DNA of 10,074 nt from SHNJ01 sp964458615. GTDB taxonomy: Bacteria; Pseudomonadota; Alphaproteobacteria; SHNJ01. The position numbers and the translations under genes are program-made. The DNA lies in the NCBI GenBank assembly GCA_964458615.1, contig CAYWJR010000054.1:1-10074 (forward strand). Direction: 5' to 3'. Shown here piece by piece: positions 1 through 6,808 of this stretch. Below the pieces are notes generated by a model. The model searched no databases, was not told where the DNA came from, and worked only from the letters and a program-made list of their open reading frames with translations. Position 1 is the first letter of the stretch. Every line of letters begins with the position of its first letter.

Positions 1-1
1 G

Positions 2-277
2 GCGATGATCGACGAACCGGTTCCGAATAAATCGTCGTTCGGATACGCAACCGGCGGATGGGTCGCCGCCCCGGCGGTCAATCGCGTTATCAGCCGCATG
101 GCGCCGGTATTGGGGTACCCGCCATTGGATCAAAAGCCGGATTTCATCGCCAAAGACCGCATGGCAACGGAAAAACAAGAATTTCAAGACCGCAAACCCG
201 CCGTAAATACGCCGCAAAACCGCGATAATTTGCGTTCCGATTCACTGCGCCAAGAGGCTGTGTATGAAACTCCGTGA
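2..277 (+). CDS. ftsI: FtsI (PBP3) septal transpeptidase, C-terminal end only
   Basis: This is the last 91 codons of a gene whose start lies left of the window; the frame is open from the first complete codon, so the ATG at 5 is internal. FtsI is the septum-specific class B penicillin-binding protein that cross-links new peptidoglycan in the periplasm with FtsW. The visible part holds the end of the transpeptidase domain: IDEPVPNKSSFGYATGGWVAAPAV, where the GYATGGWVAAP stretch is typical of alphaproteobacterial FtsI, then a VLGYPP segment that normally ends the domain. About 50 polar residues follow, rich in Gln, Asn, Asp and Arg, with no recognisable motif. The SxxK, SxN and KTG active-site motifs lie outside the window. 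The 3' end overlaps murE by 14 bases in another frame. Identity is supported by the motif and by its place directly before murE. Confidence 0.88.
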   Translation, partial: AMIDEPVPNKSSFGYATGGWVAAPAVNRVISRMAPVLGYPPLDQKPDFIAKDRMATEKQEFQDRKPAVNTPQNRDNLRSDSLRQEAVYETP

Positions 278-1748
278 TTTAATTCAAGGCACCGGCGCCG
301 CATCGTCCTTGCCCGCGCAGGCTGGCGATATTGCGATTACAGGATTGTGCCTGAATTCCGCCGATGCGAAACCAGGATTTTTGTTCGCCGCTTTGCAAGG
401 CGTTAAAACCCACGGCATCCAATTTTTAAACGACGCGGTATCGCGGGGCGCATCGGTCATTTTAACCGACGCGGACGGCGCGCGCGCGGCGCAATCCGCA
501 AATTTACCCGTTATCGTCACCGCGAATCCGCGCCGCGATTTGGCATTGATGGCGGCGAAATTTTACACGCCGATGCCATCCGTGATCGCCGCCATCACCG
601 GCACCAACGGAAAAACATCCGGCACGGTTTTCACCCGCCAAATCTGGCAAAAATTGGGGCACCGCGCGGCCAGTATCGGCACAATCGGCATCATCACCCC
701 CGATTGGCAAAAAGATTCTTCGCTGACAACGCCCGACAGCATCAGTTTCCACCAATTACTGCAAACACTGGCGCGCGAACGCGTAACCCACGCCGCGTTC
801 GAGGCCGGATCGCACGGACTGCACCAAGACCGCATCGCGGGCGTCCCGGTCGATGTCGCCGCGTTCACCAATTTGACCCGAGATCATTTGGATTATCACG
901 GCACGATGGAAAATTATTTCGCCGCGAAATTGATTTTATTTTCGCAATTGCTGAAATCCGGCGGCGCGGCGGTGGTCAACCGCGATATTGAACCGTTCGA
1001 TACCGTAAACGATGTCTGCCGCAAACGCGGCGCGCGCATGATTTCGTTCGGCAACGGCGAAAACGCGGACATTCAAATCGCCGCGTTGGAACCGAAACAC
1101 GATCATCAAATCGTCACCTTTGTGATATTCGGCAAAACGCATAAAATAAAACTGCCTTTAATCGGCGCGTTCCAGGCCGCCAATATCGCCTGCGCCATCG
1201 GCATGGCGCATGGCAGCGGCGATGCGATCGATGCAATTCTGCCGTGCCTTGAAACATTGAATGGCGTTCCCGGCCGCATGCAATTGGTGGCCAAATCGCC
1301 AACCGGCGCCCCGGTATTCGTCGATTACGCGCATACGCCCGATGCCATCGACAATGTGTTGCGGTCGTTGCGCCCGCACGCCAAAGACCGTTTGATTATC
1401 GCATTCGGATGCGGCGGCGACCGCGATCCCGGCAAACGTCCGATGATGGGAAAAATCGCCGCCGATTTGGCGGATCATGTGATTGTCACCGACGACAATC
1501 CGCGCACCGAAGATTCATCGAAAATCCGCGCGCAAATTTTAACCGCCTGCCCCGGCGCCGACGAAATCGGCGACCGGGCACAGGCGATTGCCGCCGGAAT
1601 CGGCATGCTGCAACCGGGCGATATTTTTGTGATCGCGGGCAAAGGCCATGAACACGGGCAAATTGTCGGCAAAACCGTATTGCCGTTCGACGACGCCGAT
1701 GTGGCGCGCAACGCCGCGCGGCATTTGGGGGGATCTGTCGCGGCATGA
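264..1748 (+). CDS. murE: UDP-MurNAc-L-Ala-D-Glu:meso-diaminopimelate ligase
   Basis: MurE is the cytoplasmic ATP-dependent ligase that adds the third residue of the stem peptide. The 494-residue length is normal. The ATP-binding P-loop GTNGKTS is at 113-119, substrate motif TTPD at 155-158, SHGL at 183-186, and FTNLTRDHLDYHG starts at 201. K222 in the AAK context matches the carbamylated Lys of the family. GRMQ is at 337-340, VDYAHTPD at 353-360, GCGGDRD at 382-388, and GKGHE near 459. DNPR at 411-414 is the meso-diaminopimelate specificity motif, so the substrate should be meso-DAP and not lysine. The uridine-site motif, usually DSR, reads NSA at 31-33, a mild oddity. The ATG at 264 has AAGAGG at 252-257 six bases upstream. 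The start lies inside the ftsI end, and the stop overlaps the murF start as ATGA, so translation is probably coupled at both ends. Confidence 0.97.
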   Translation: MKLRDLIQGTGAASSLPAQAGDIAITGLCLNSADAKPGFLFAALQGVKTHGIQFLNDAVSRGASVILTDADGARAAQSANLPVIVTANPRRDLALMAAKFYTPMPSVIAAITGTNGKTSGTVFTRQIWQKLGHRAASIGTIGIITPDWQKDSSLTTPDSISFHQLLQTLARERVTHAAFEAGSHGLHQDRIAGVPVDVAAFTNLTRDHLDYHGTMENYFAAKLILFSQLLKSGGAAVVNRDIEPFDTVNDVCRKRGARMISFGNGENADIQIAALEPKHDHQIVTFVIFGKTHKIKLPLIGAFQAANIACAIGMAHGSGDAIDAILPCLETLNGVPGRMQLVAKSPTGAPVFVDYAHTPDAIDNVLRSLRPHAKDRLIIAFGCGGDRDPGKRPMMGKIAADLADHVIVTDDNPRTEDSSKIRAQILTACPGADEIGDRAQAIAAGIGMLQPGDIFVIAGKGHEHGQIVGKTVLPFDDADVARNAARHLGGSVAA

Positions 1749-3193
1749 ATGATATAATCTGGACAGGATCTGATTTATCGAACGCCCTGCAAATGCCGGT
1801 TCCGCCGGGATTGGCGGCAACGGGCGTTTGTATCGACAGCCGTAAAATAAAACCCGGCGATTTATTCATCGCCCTGTCCGGCCCCAATTTCGACGCGCAT
1901 GATTTCGTCAAGGACGCCATCGCCATGGGTGCTGTGGCTGCGGTTGTATCGAAACCGGTTTCCGGCATTTCGCCGGATGCCCGTTTGATCACGGTTGCCG
2001 ATCCGATGAAATCGTTGATCGCGATGGCGCGGTTTTCACGCGCGCGGTTTACGGGCAAAATGATCGGCGTCACCGGCAGCGTCGGAAAAACCGGCACCAA
2101 AGAAGCATTGCTGCATGTGTTATCGCGCCAGGGCAAAACATTCGCGAACGAAGGCAATTTGAACAACCATATCGGCGTGCCATTGTCGTTATCGCGCATG
2201 CCGGCGGACGCGCAATTCGCGATCATCGAAATGGGCATGAATCACCCTGGTGAAATCGCGCCATTATCGGAATTATGCGAACCGTTTGTCGGCATCATAA
2301 CCGCCATTTCGCCCGCCCACATAGAATTTTTCAATGACGGCATCGCCGGAATCGCCGATGAAAAGGCGCAAATCGTCGCCGGCATGAGTTCCCAAAGCGT
2401 CGCCATTTTCAACCGCGACACGCCGCATTTCGACCGCATGACCAAACATGCGCAAAACCGCAAGGTTGGCCGCATTATCGGATTCGGCGCCGATCCGTTG
2501 GCGCAATCGCGGCTATTGAATTGCGATTTGATGCCCGACAAAACCCATGTCGACGCCGATATATTGGGACAAAAAATATCGTACACCGTCGGCGCGCCGG
2601 GTCGGCATATCGCCATCAACAGTTTGGCCGTTTTAACCGCGGCGCAGGCGGTGGGATTGGATTTAAACCGGGCGGCGGCGGATTTATCGACTTTGCGCGC
2701 GGCGCCAGGGCGCGGCATGCGCCGCAATATCCAACTTGCGTCCGGCGGATCGTTTGAATTGATCGACGAAAGTTATAACGCCAGTCCCGATGCCATGCGC
2801 GCCGCGATCGACGTATTATCCCGCGCAACCGTTATGCCTGGCGGGCGGCGTATCGCGATTTTGGGCGACATGCGCGAATTGGGCACGCACAGTTCGGAAT
2901 TGCACAAAGGTCTTGCGCCGGCAATAATCGCCGCGAATTTGGATATGGTTTTATTGTGCGGACAATATATGAACGAATTGCGGCCATTGATCGAAATCGC
3001 CGTCAAAACAAATTACGCCGCTGATTCAAACGCCCTTGCCCCTATCGCCGCGCCGATTGCGCGCGCGGGCGATGTGATAATGGTCAAAGGATCTTTGGGC
3101 AGCAAAATGCGCGTTATCATCGACGCGCTCGATACGCTTTCGTCCCCGATTCAAAATCAACAACCAACACCATATAGATCCCATGCTTTATAA
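1745..3193 (+). CDS. murF: UDP-MurNAc-tripeptide:D-alanyl-D-alanine ligase
   Basis: MurF adds the D-Ala-D-Ala dipeptide to complete the cytoplasmic UDP-MurNAc-pentapeptide. The protein has 482 residues in the three-domain Mur ligase order. The N-terminal uridine-binding motif DSRKIKPGDLFIAL starts at 31. The ATP P-loop GSVGKTGTKE is at 111-120, GNLNNHIGVPL at 137-147, EMGMNHPGEI at 162-171, AHIEFF at 191-196 and DEKAQI at 205-210. The C-terminal domain has PGRGMRR at 321-327, DESYNASPDAM at 341-351 and KGSLGSKM at 448-455. These identify MurF and separate it from MurE. The ATG at 1745 shares ATGA with the murE stop; a GGGGGGA run at 1727-1733 can serve as ribosome binding site at slightly long spacing. 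About 20 loosely conserved residues follow the last domain, and their codons overlap the mraY start by 11 bases. Confidence 0.97.
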   Translation: MNDIIWTGSDLSNALQMPVPPGLAATGVCIDSRKIKPGDLFIALSGPNFDAHDFVKDAIAMGAVAAVVSKPVSGISPDARLITVADPMKSLIAMARFSRARFTGKMIGVTGSVGKTGTKEALLHVLSRQGKTFANEGNLNNHIGVPLSLSRMPADAQFAIIEMGMNHPGEIAPLSELCEPFVGIITAISPAHIEFFNDGIAGIADEKAQIVAGMSSQSVAIFNRDTPHFDRMTKHAQNRKVGRIIGFGADPLAQSRLLNCDLMPDKTHVDADILGQKISYTVGAPGRHIAINSLAVLTAAQAVGLDLNRAAADLSTLRAAPGRGMRRNIQLASGGSFELIDESYNASPDAMRAAIDVLSRATVMPGGRRIAILGDMRELGTHSSELHKGLAPAIIAANLDMVLLCGQYMNELRPLIEIAVKTNYAADSNALAPIAAPIARAGDVIMVKGSLGSKMRVIIDALDTLSSPIQNQQPTPYRSHAL

Positions 3194-4271
3194 TCTGCTT
3201 TACCCGCTTGCCGCCGAATTCAACCCGTTCAATTTATTCCAATACATCACGTTTCGCAGCGGCGGGGCGCTGGCGACCGCGATGATTATTTTTTTCGTAT
3301 TTGGCCCTGCGTTTATCCGCTGGCTGAAATCGCAACAACCCGAAGGCCAGCCGATCCGCGCCGACGGCCCGCAAAATCACCTGATCACCAAAAAAGGCAC
3401 CCCCACCATGGGCGGCGCGTTGTTGTTGATCGCCATGGCCGTCAGCACATTATTATGGGCGGATTTATCCAATGCCTATATTTGGGCGGTGTTGATCGTC
3501 ACATTGGGATTCGGATTTATCGGTGCGACCGACGATTATTTGAAACTGAAAAAACGGCACAATACCGGCCTGACATCGAAACAAAAATTTCTGGCGCAGA
3601 TCGTGTTGACATTGGCCGCGACATATATCGTCACCAATATTACCCGTGAACCGCTGGCGACCGGGTTGTCGGTGCCGTTTTTCAAGGATATTTTGATTCC
3701 GCTGGGATGGTTTTTTTATGTATTCGCGATTTTCGTTATCGTCGGATCGTCGAACGCGGTGAATTTGACCGACGGGCTCGATGGGCTTGCGATCGTGCCT
3801 GTAATGATCGCATCCATGGCATTTGCGTTAATCGCATATTTGTCCGGCAACATTATTTTTGCCGATTATTTGAAAATATTGCACGTGCCCGGCGCCGGGG
3901 AATTAACGGTTTTGTGCGGCGCGTTGGTCGGCGCTGGAATCGGGTTTTTGTGGTTCAATGCCCCGCCAGCCATGGTGTTTATGGGCGATACCGGATCTTT
4001 GGCATTGGGCGGCGCGTTGGGCACGATCGCATTGGTGACCAAACATGAAATCGTTTTGGCGATTGTCGGCGGATTGTTCGTAATCGAAACCGTGTCGGTT
4101 ATTATCCAAGTCGGATTTTTCAAAATGACCGGCAAACGGGTATTTTTGATGGCGCCCATTCACCACCATTTCGAAAAAAAGGGCTGGTCGGAACCGACCA
4201 TCGTAATCCGGTTCTGGATCATCGCGGTGATTTTGGCGCTGATCGGTTTGTCGACGTTGAAATTGCGTTAA
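3183..4271 (+). CDS. mraY: Phospho-MurNAc-pentapeptide transferase (lipid I synthase)
   Basis: MraY transfers phospho-MurNAc-pentapeptide from UDP to undecaprenyl phosphate in the inner membrane, making lipid I. The 362-residue length and about ten hydrophobic segments fit the family. Signature motifs are DGPQNHLITKKGTPTMGG starting at 61, the catalytic DD pair at 117-118 (ATDDYLK), NLTDGLDG at 194-201, the FMGDTGS motif with D269, and the HHH cluster at 327-329 (APIHHHFEKKGW). All metal and substrate residues I can recognise are present. The ATG at 3183 overlaps the murF end by 11 bases and has no strong Shine-Dalgarno, which suggests reinitiation after murF. In most dcw clusters the next gene is murD; here an oxidoreductase gene follows after 24 bases. 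The TAA stop lies at an imperfect 13-base direct repeat (4258-4285). Confidence 0.97.
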   Translation: MLYNLLYPLAAEFNPFNLFQYITFRSGGALATAMIIFFVFGPAFIRWLKSQQPEGQPIRADGPQNHLITKKGTPTMGGALLLIAMAVSTLLWADLSNAYIWAVLIVTLGFGFIGATDDYLKLKKRHNTGLTSKQKFLAQIVLTLAATYIVTNITREPLATGLSVPFFKDILIPLGWFFYVFAIFVIVGSSNAVNLTDGLDGLAIVPVMIASMAFALIAYLSGNIIFADYLKILHVPGAGELTVLCGALVGAGIGFLWFNAPPAMVFMGDTGSLALGGALGTIALVTKHEIVLAIVGGLFVIETVSVIIQVGFFKMTGKRVFLMAPIHHHFEKKGWSEPTIVIRFWIIAVILALIGLSTLKLR

Positions 4272-4285
4272 ATGAAATTTCGTTA
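4258..4285 (+). repeat. Imperfect 13-bp direct repeat at the mraY / oxidoreductase junction
   Basis: TGAAATTGCGTTA (4258-4270) recurs as TGAAATTTCGTTA (4273-4285) with one mismatch and a 15-base period. The first copy encodes the last residues of MraY (LKLR) and includes most of the stop. The second lies in the 24-base gap. It creates a four-codon reading frame (ATG at 4272, TAG at 4284-4286) right behind mraY, and its end forms the TAGGA ribosome binding site of the next gene. It may be a small tandem duplication left when the junction formed. Confidence 0.6.
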
Positions 4286-4288
4286 GGA
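4284..4288 (+). promoter_or_regulatory. Ribosome binding site of the oxidoreductase gene
   Basis: TAGGA lies 7 bases before the ATG at 4296, in the short gap after mraY. It supports that start. I see no convincing promoter in the 24-base gap, so the gene is probably read from the upstream dcw transcript. Confidence 0.55.
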
Positions 4289-4295
4289 ATTTTAA

Positions 4296-5414
4296 ATGGC
4301 CACACAGACGATTTGTGCCGGTATGATCGGCGGGCTGGGCATTATGGCTTCGCCCATGGCGGGTCATTGGGCGAATGGGCCGGTGAAAATTGTGCGTGTG
4401 CATGACCGCGGCAATGTGGGTGAATTCCGCGACAATGCCCGCGCCGCTTGGCGTGCCCACGGGGCGCAATTGGTGCCGGAAATCGCGCAATTGGTGGATA
4501 CGGATTTGGACGGGGTATTTGTTTGCTGCGGCAAAAACGGCGACGATTTGAATATCATCTCGGAAACCGCAACATTGCTGGCATCGCGCAAACCGGGCGC
4601 GTTTTTATGCCATATGTCCACCGTCAGCGCGGAATTCGCAATCGCCGCCGAATCTTTTTGCCGCAACTTGGGCATTCGATATGTCAATTATCCCCTGACC
4701 GGGGGATCCAAAGGCGCGGTTGCGGGAAAATTATTGATCCTGTGCGCGGGCGAACGCGAATTATTTGATTTGCTGTCCCCTGCTTTGTCGAAACTGGGAA
4801 CGCCGAAATATTTCGGTGCGCGCCCGGAATCCGGCGCCGAAGTAAAATTTATGAGCCATCTGATGGTGTTCGGCGGATTGATGGGATTATCATCTGCGGT
4901 GGCATTGCACAGCGATGCATTGAATGGCGGCGCAATCGGCGGGGAATCGCAATCCGAATTTTTCGATTTTTTAAACGGCGGCGCGGGCGGCACAAAACAA
5001 TGGGACATGTCGGTCGGTTTTGGGATCAAACAAGATATTTGGAATACAGCGTTTGCAATCCGTTATGCCGCGGTCGACGCCATTTACACCGCGCAATTGT
5101 GCCATAAACGCGCATTGTCGCGTTTGGCCATCGACCCGGTTATCCGGATGATACTGGCGTTTTCTTATATTTTAAATCATGTCGATAAAAACGCGGCGAC
5201 GCAATCGGTGTTGCGCGAAATGATTCCGGGGCGCGCCGCCGCCATTGACGATTTTATCGCCCGTCATTACGATTCCAAATTGCCGGTTGAAACATTGCTG
5301 GCGCGTTGCGCCGATTCCCTGCCCGCCGATATACGCCCAATCGTGGCGTTGCAAATTTCGCCGCAAGATTTTATGATGGATCATCGTCAACAAACCGCCG
5401 CAGGACAAAGATGA
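4296..5414 (+). CDS. NAD(P)-binding beta-hydroxyacid dehydrogenase-like protein inserted in the dcw cluster
   Basis: A cytoplasmic protein of 372 residues resembling the 3-hydroxyisobutyrate / tartronate semialdehyde reductase / 6-phosphogluconate dehydrogenase superfamily. A Rossmann dinucleotide motif is at 13-22 (GLGIMASPMA). The mid-domain STV is at 108-110, and the substrate-loop YPLTGGSKGAVAGKL starts at 132. A conserved-position lysine is K184 in SGAEVKFMSHL. In family members this Lys is followed by NN at +3/+4; here these are S187 and H188, so activity or substrate may differ. The usual length is about 290-300 residues. The extra part is a C-terminal segment from about 300 (IPGRAAAIDDFIARHYDSKL and onward) that I do not recognise. 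There is no signal peptide or membrane segment. It lies 24 bases after mraY and shares ATGA with murD. Codon use looks like that of its neighbours. The substrate is unknown, and any cell-wall link is inferred only from position. Confidence 0.8.
   Translation: MATQTICAGMIGGLGIMASPMAGHWANGPVKIVRVHDRGNVGEFRDNARAAWRAHGAQLVPEIAQLVDTDLDGVFVCCGKNGDDLNIISETATLLASRKPGAFLCHMSTVSAEFAIAAESFCRNLGIRYVNYPLTGGSKGAVAGKLLILCAGERELFDLLSPALSKLGTPKYFGARPESGAEVKFMSHLMVFGGLMGLSSAVALHSDALNGGAIGGESQSEFFDFLNGGAGGTKQWDMSVGFGIKQDIWNTAFAIRYAAVDAIYTAQLCHKRALSRLAIDPVIRMILAFSYILNHVDKNAATQSVLREMIPGRAAAIDDFIARHYDSKLPVETLLARCADSLPADIRPIVALQISPQDFMMDHRQQTAAGQR
5402..5405 (+). promoter_or_regulatory. Ribosome binding site deciding the murD start
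   Basis: AGGA lies 5 bases before the ATG at 5411. The murD frame is open further upstream to an ATG at 5306. However, the residues encoded there do not look like MurD, and the region codes for the oxidoreductase in another frame. The site therefore favours 5411. Confidence 0.6.
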
Positions 5415-6808
5415 TTCCAATTTCTTCATTCGCCAACAAAAAAATCGCCGTACTGGGTTTGGCGCGTTCGGGCATGGCATCGGCACAATCGTTGATCGCC
5501 GGCGGCGCGCATGTATGGGCGTGGGACGACGATGCGCAAAACCGCGAACGCGCCGCTGCGGAAAAAATTCCGGTTATCGATTTATCATCCGCCGATTGGC
5601 GGGAAATGGCCGCCTTGGTTCTAAGCCCTGGGATACCGCACACATTGCCATCGCCGCATCCGGTTGCCGTTGCGGCGAAAAATGCGGGCGTGCCAATTAT
5701 ATCAGACGTCTATTTATTGATTAAAAATATGCCGGGCGCGAATTTTGTCGGGATCACCGGAACCAACGGAAAATCCACCACCACCAGCCTGATCGCGCAC
5801 ATCATCGGCGGCGCGGGAAAACCGGTCGCGGCCGGCGGCAATTTGGGCCAGGCGGCATTGACATTGAAACCGCTGGGGGCGGATGGTTGTTATGTGCTGG
5901 AATTGTCGTCCTATCAATTGGAATTGATTCCGGATTGCCGGATTAATGTCGGGGTGTTTTTGAATTTAACCCCCGATCATTTGGAACGCCATGGCGATAT
6001 GGACGGATATTTGAACGCCAAGAAAAACATGTTCCTGCACCAGCAAAAATCCGACATCGCCATTATCGGCGTCGATGACGAATGGGGAAAAAAACTGCAT
6101 ACCGAATTATCCGCCGCCAAAAAACAAAAAATCATTCCCGTGTCCGTCGGGACGAAATTGGAACGGGGCGTTTATGTGCTGGATGGAATTTTGTACGACA
6201 CAACATCGCAACGCATTGAAAAAATTATGGATTTACGCGATGCAAAATCATTGCCCGGCGATCATAACTGGCAAAATGCCGCCGCCGCCTATGCGGCCGC
6301 AAAATCGCTGAATGTTCCACGTGGAACAATTTGTAATTTGATTGCCGATTTTCCCGGCCTGGCGCACCGCCAAGAAAAAGTCGCGTCCGTCGGCAACATT
6401 ACATTCATCAACGACAGCAAGGCCACCAATCCCGAAGCCGCCGCCAAGGCGCTTTCTTGCTATCGTCCTATTTATTGGATCGCCGGCGGCAAACCCAAAG
6501 GCGAGGATCTGGATGCTTGCGCCCCGTTTTACGGCAATATTCAGCACGCGTTTTTGATCGGCCAGGCGGCGGATATGTTCGCCCGGATTCTGGAACCGCA
6601 CATGCCGTATAAAATCAGCGGCGATTTGCAAACCGCCGTCGCCGATGCGTTTGCCCAGGCAAAACGCGACGGCATGAACGATCCGGTCGTTTTATTGTCA
6701 CCCGCCTGCGCATCGTTCGACCAATTCCGCGATTTCGAACATCGCGGCGACGAATTCCGCAAATTCGTTTCCGAACTTGGATCCGGCGAAAGGAAAATCG
6801 CGTCATGA
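5411..6808 (+). CDS. murD: UDP-MurNAc-L-alanine:D-glutamate ligase
   Basis: MurD adds D-glutamate to UDP-MurNAc-L-Ala in the cytoplasm. With the ATG at 5411 the protein has 465 residues, and its N terminus reads straight into the Rossmann-like strand KIAVLGLARSG at 10-21, as expected. SPGIP is at 72-76. The ATP P-loop GTNGKSTT is at 117-124, LELSSYQLE starts at 163, and NLTPDHLERHG is at 185-195. K204 is placed like the carbamylated Lys. GDHN is at 283-286, FPGLAHR near 314-320, NDSKATN at 334-340, and the C-terminal SPACASFDQFRDFEHRG from 430. Nothing catalytic seems missing. Overlaps of four bases (ATGA) join it to the oxidoreductase before it and ftsW after it. A perfect parS-like palindrome lies within the gene at 6313-6328, in codons for residues 301-306 between the central and C-terminal domain motifs. 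Confidence 0.97.
   Translation: MIPISSFANKKIAVLGLARSGMASAQSLIAGGAHVWAWDDDAQNRERAAAEKIPVIDLSSADWREMAALVLSPGIPHTLPSPHPVAVAAKNAGVPIISDVYLLIKNMPGANFVGITGTNGKSTTTSLIAHIIGGAGKPVAAGGNLGQAALTLKPLGADGCYVLELSSYQLELIPDCRINVGVFLNLTPDHLERHGDMDGYLNAKKNMFLHQQKSDIAIIGVDDEWGKKLHTELSAAKKQKIIPVSVGTKLERGVYVLDGILYDTTSQRIEKIMDLRDAKSLPGDHNWQNAAAAYAAAKSLNVPRGTICNLIADFPGLAHRQEKVASVGNITFINDSKATNPEAAAKALSCYRPIYWIAGGKPKGEDLDACAPFYGNIQHAFLIGQAADMFARILEPHMPYKISGDLQTAVADAFAQAKRDGMNDPVVLLSPACASFDQFRDFEHRGDEFRKFVSELGSGERKIAS
6313..6328. promoter_or_regulatory. parS: parS-like ParB binding site inside murD
   Basis: TGTTCCACGTGGAACA is a perfect 16-bp inverted repeat and matches the broadly conserved chromosomal parS consensus TGTTNCACGTGNAACA at every fixed position. 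ParB loads at such sites to organise and segregate the replication-origin region; in alphaproteobacteria ParB also positions the division regulator MipZ. The site encodes VPRGT (302-306) of MurD with codons GTT CCA CGT GGA ACA. I found no second full match in the window. ParB binding here is inferred from the motif, and parA/parB are not in the window. Confidence 0.8.

Noticed and set aside
476..492. GCGCGCGCG run in murE, possible Z-DNA or repeat element.
   Set aside because: It encodes a normal Ala/Arg stretch, and similar short GC alternations occur throughout the window.
1486..2238. Open frame of 250 codons on the - strand opposite murE/murF.
   Set aside because: Both genes on the + strand are certain by motif, and the opposite frame has a composition typical of antisense reading with no domain signal.
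3881..3899. Two adjoining palindromes in mraY: GCACGTGC (3881-3888) and CCCGGCGCCGGG (3888-3899).
   Set aside because: The first shares only the CACGTG core with parS; the right flank does not fit. The second is explained by GC-rich coding for PGAG. No T-run follows, so it is not a terminator.
4272..4286. Four-codon mini reading frame MKFR after mraY, possible leader peptide.
   Set aside because: It is too short, has no ribosome binding site of its own, and is explained by the direct repeat; no attenuator-like hairpins follow.
5306..5410. Possible longer MurD start at 5306.
   Set aside because: The 35 extra residues do not resemble MurD, they overlap the oxidoreductase gene fully, and the ATG at 5411 has AGGA and an ATGA overlap like other junctions.
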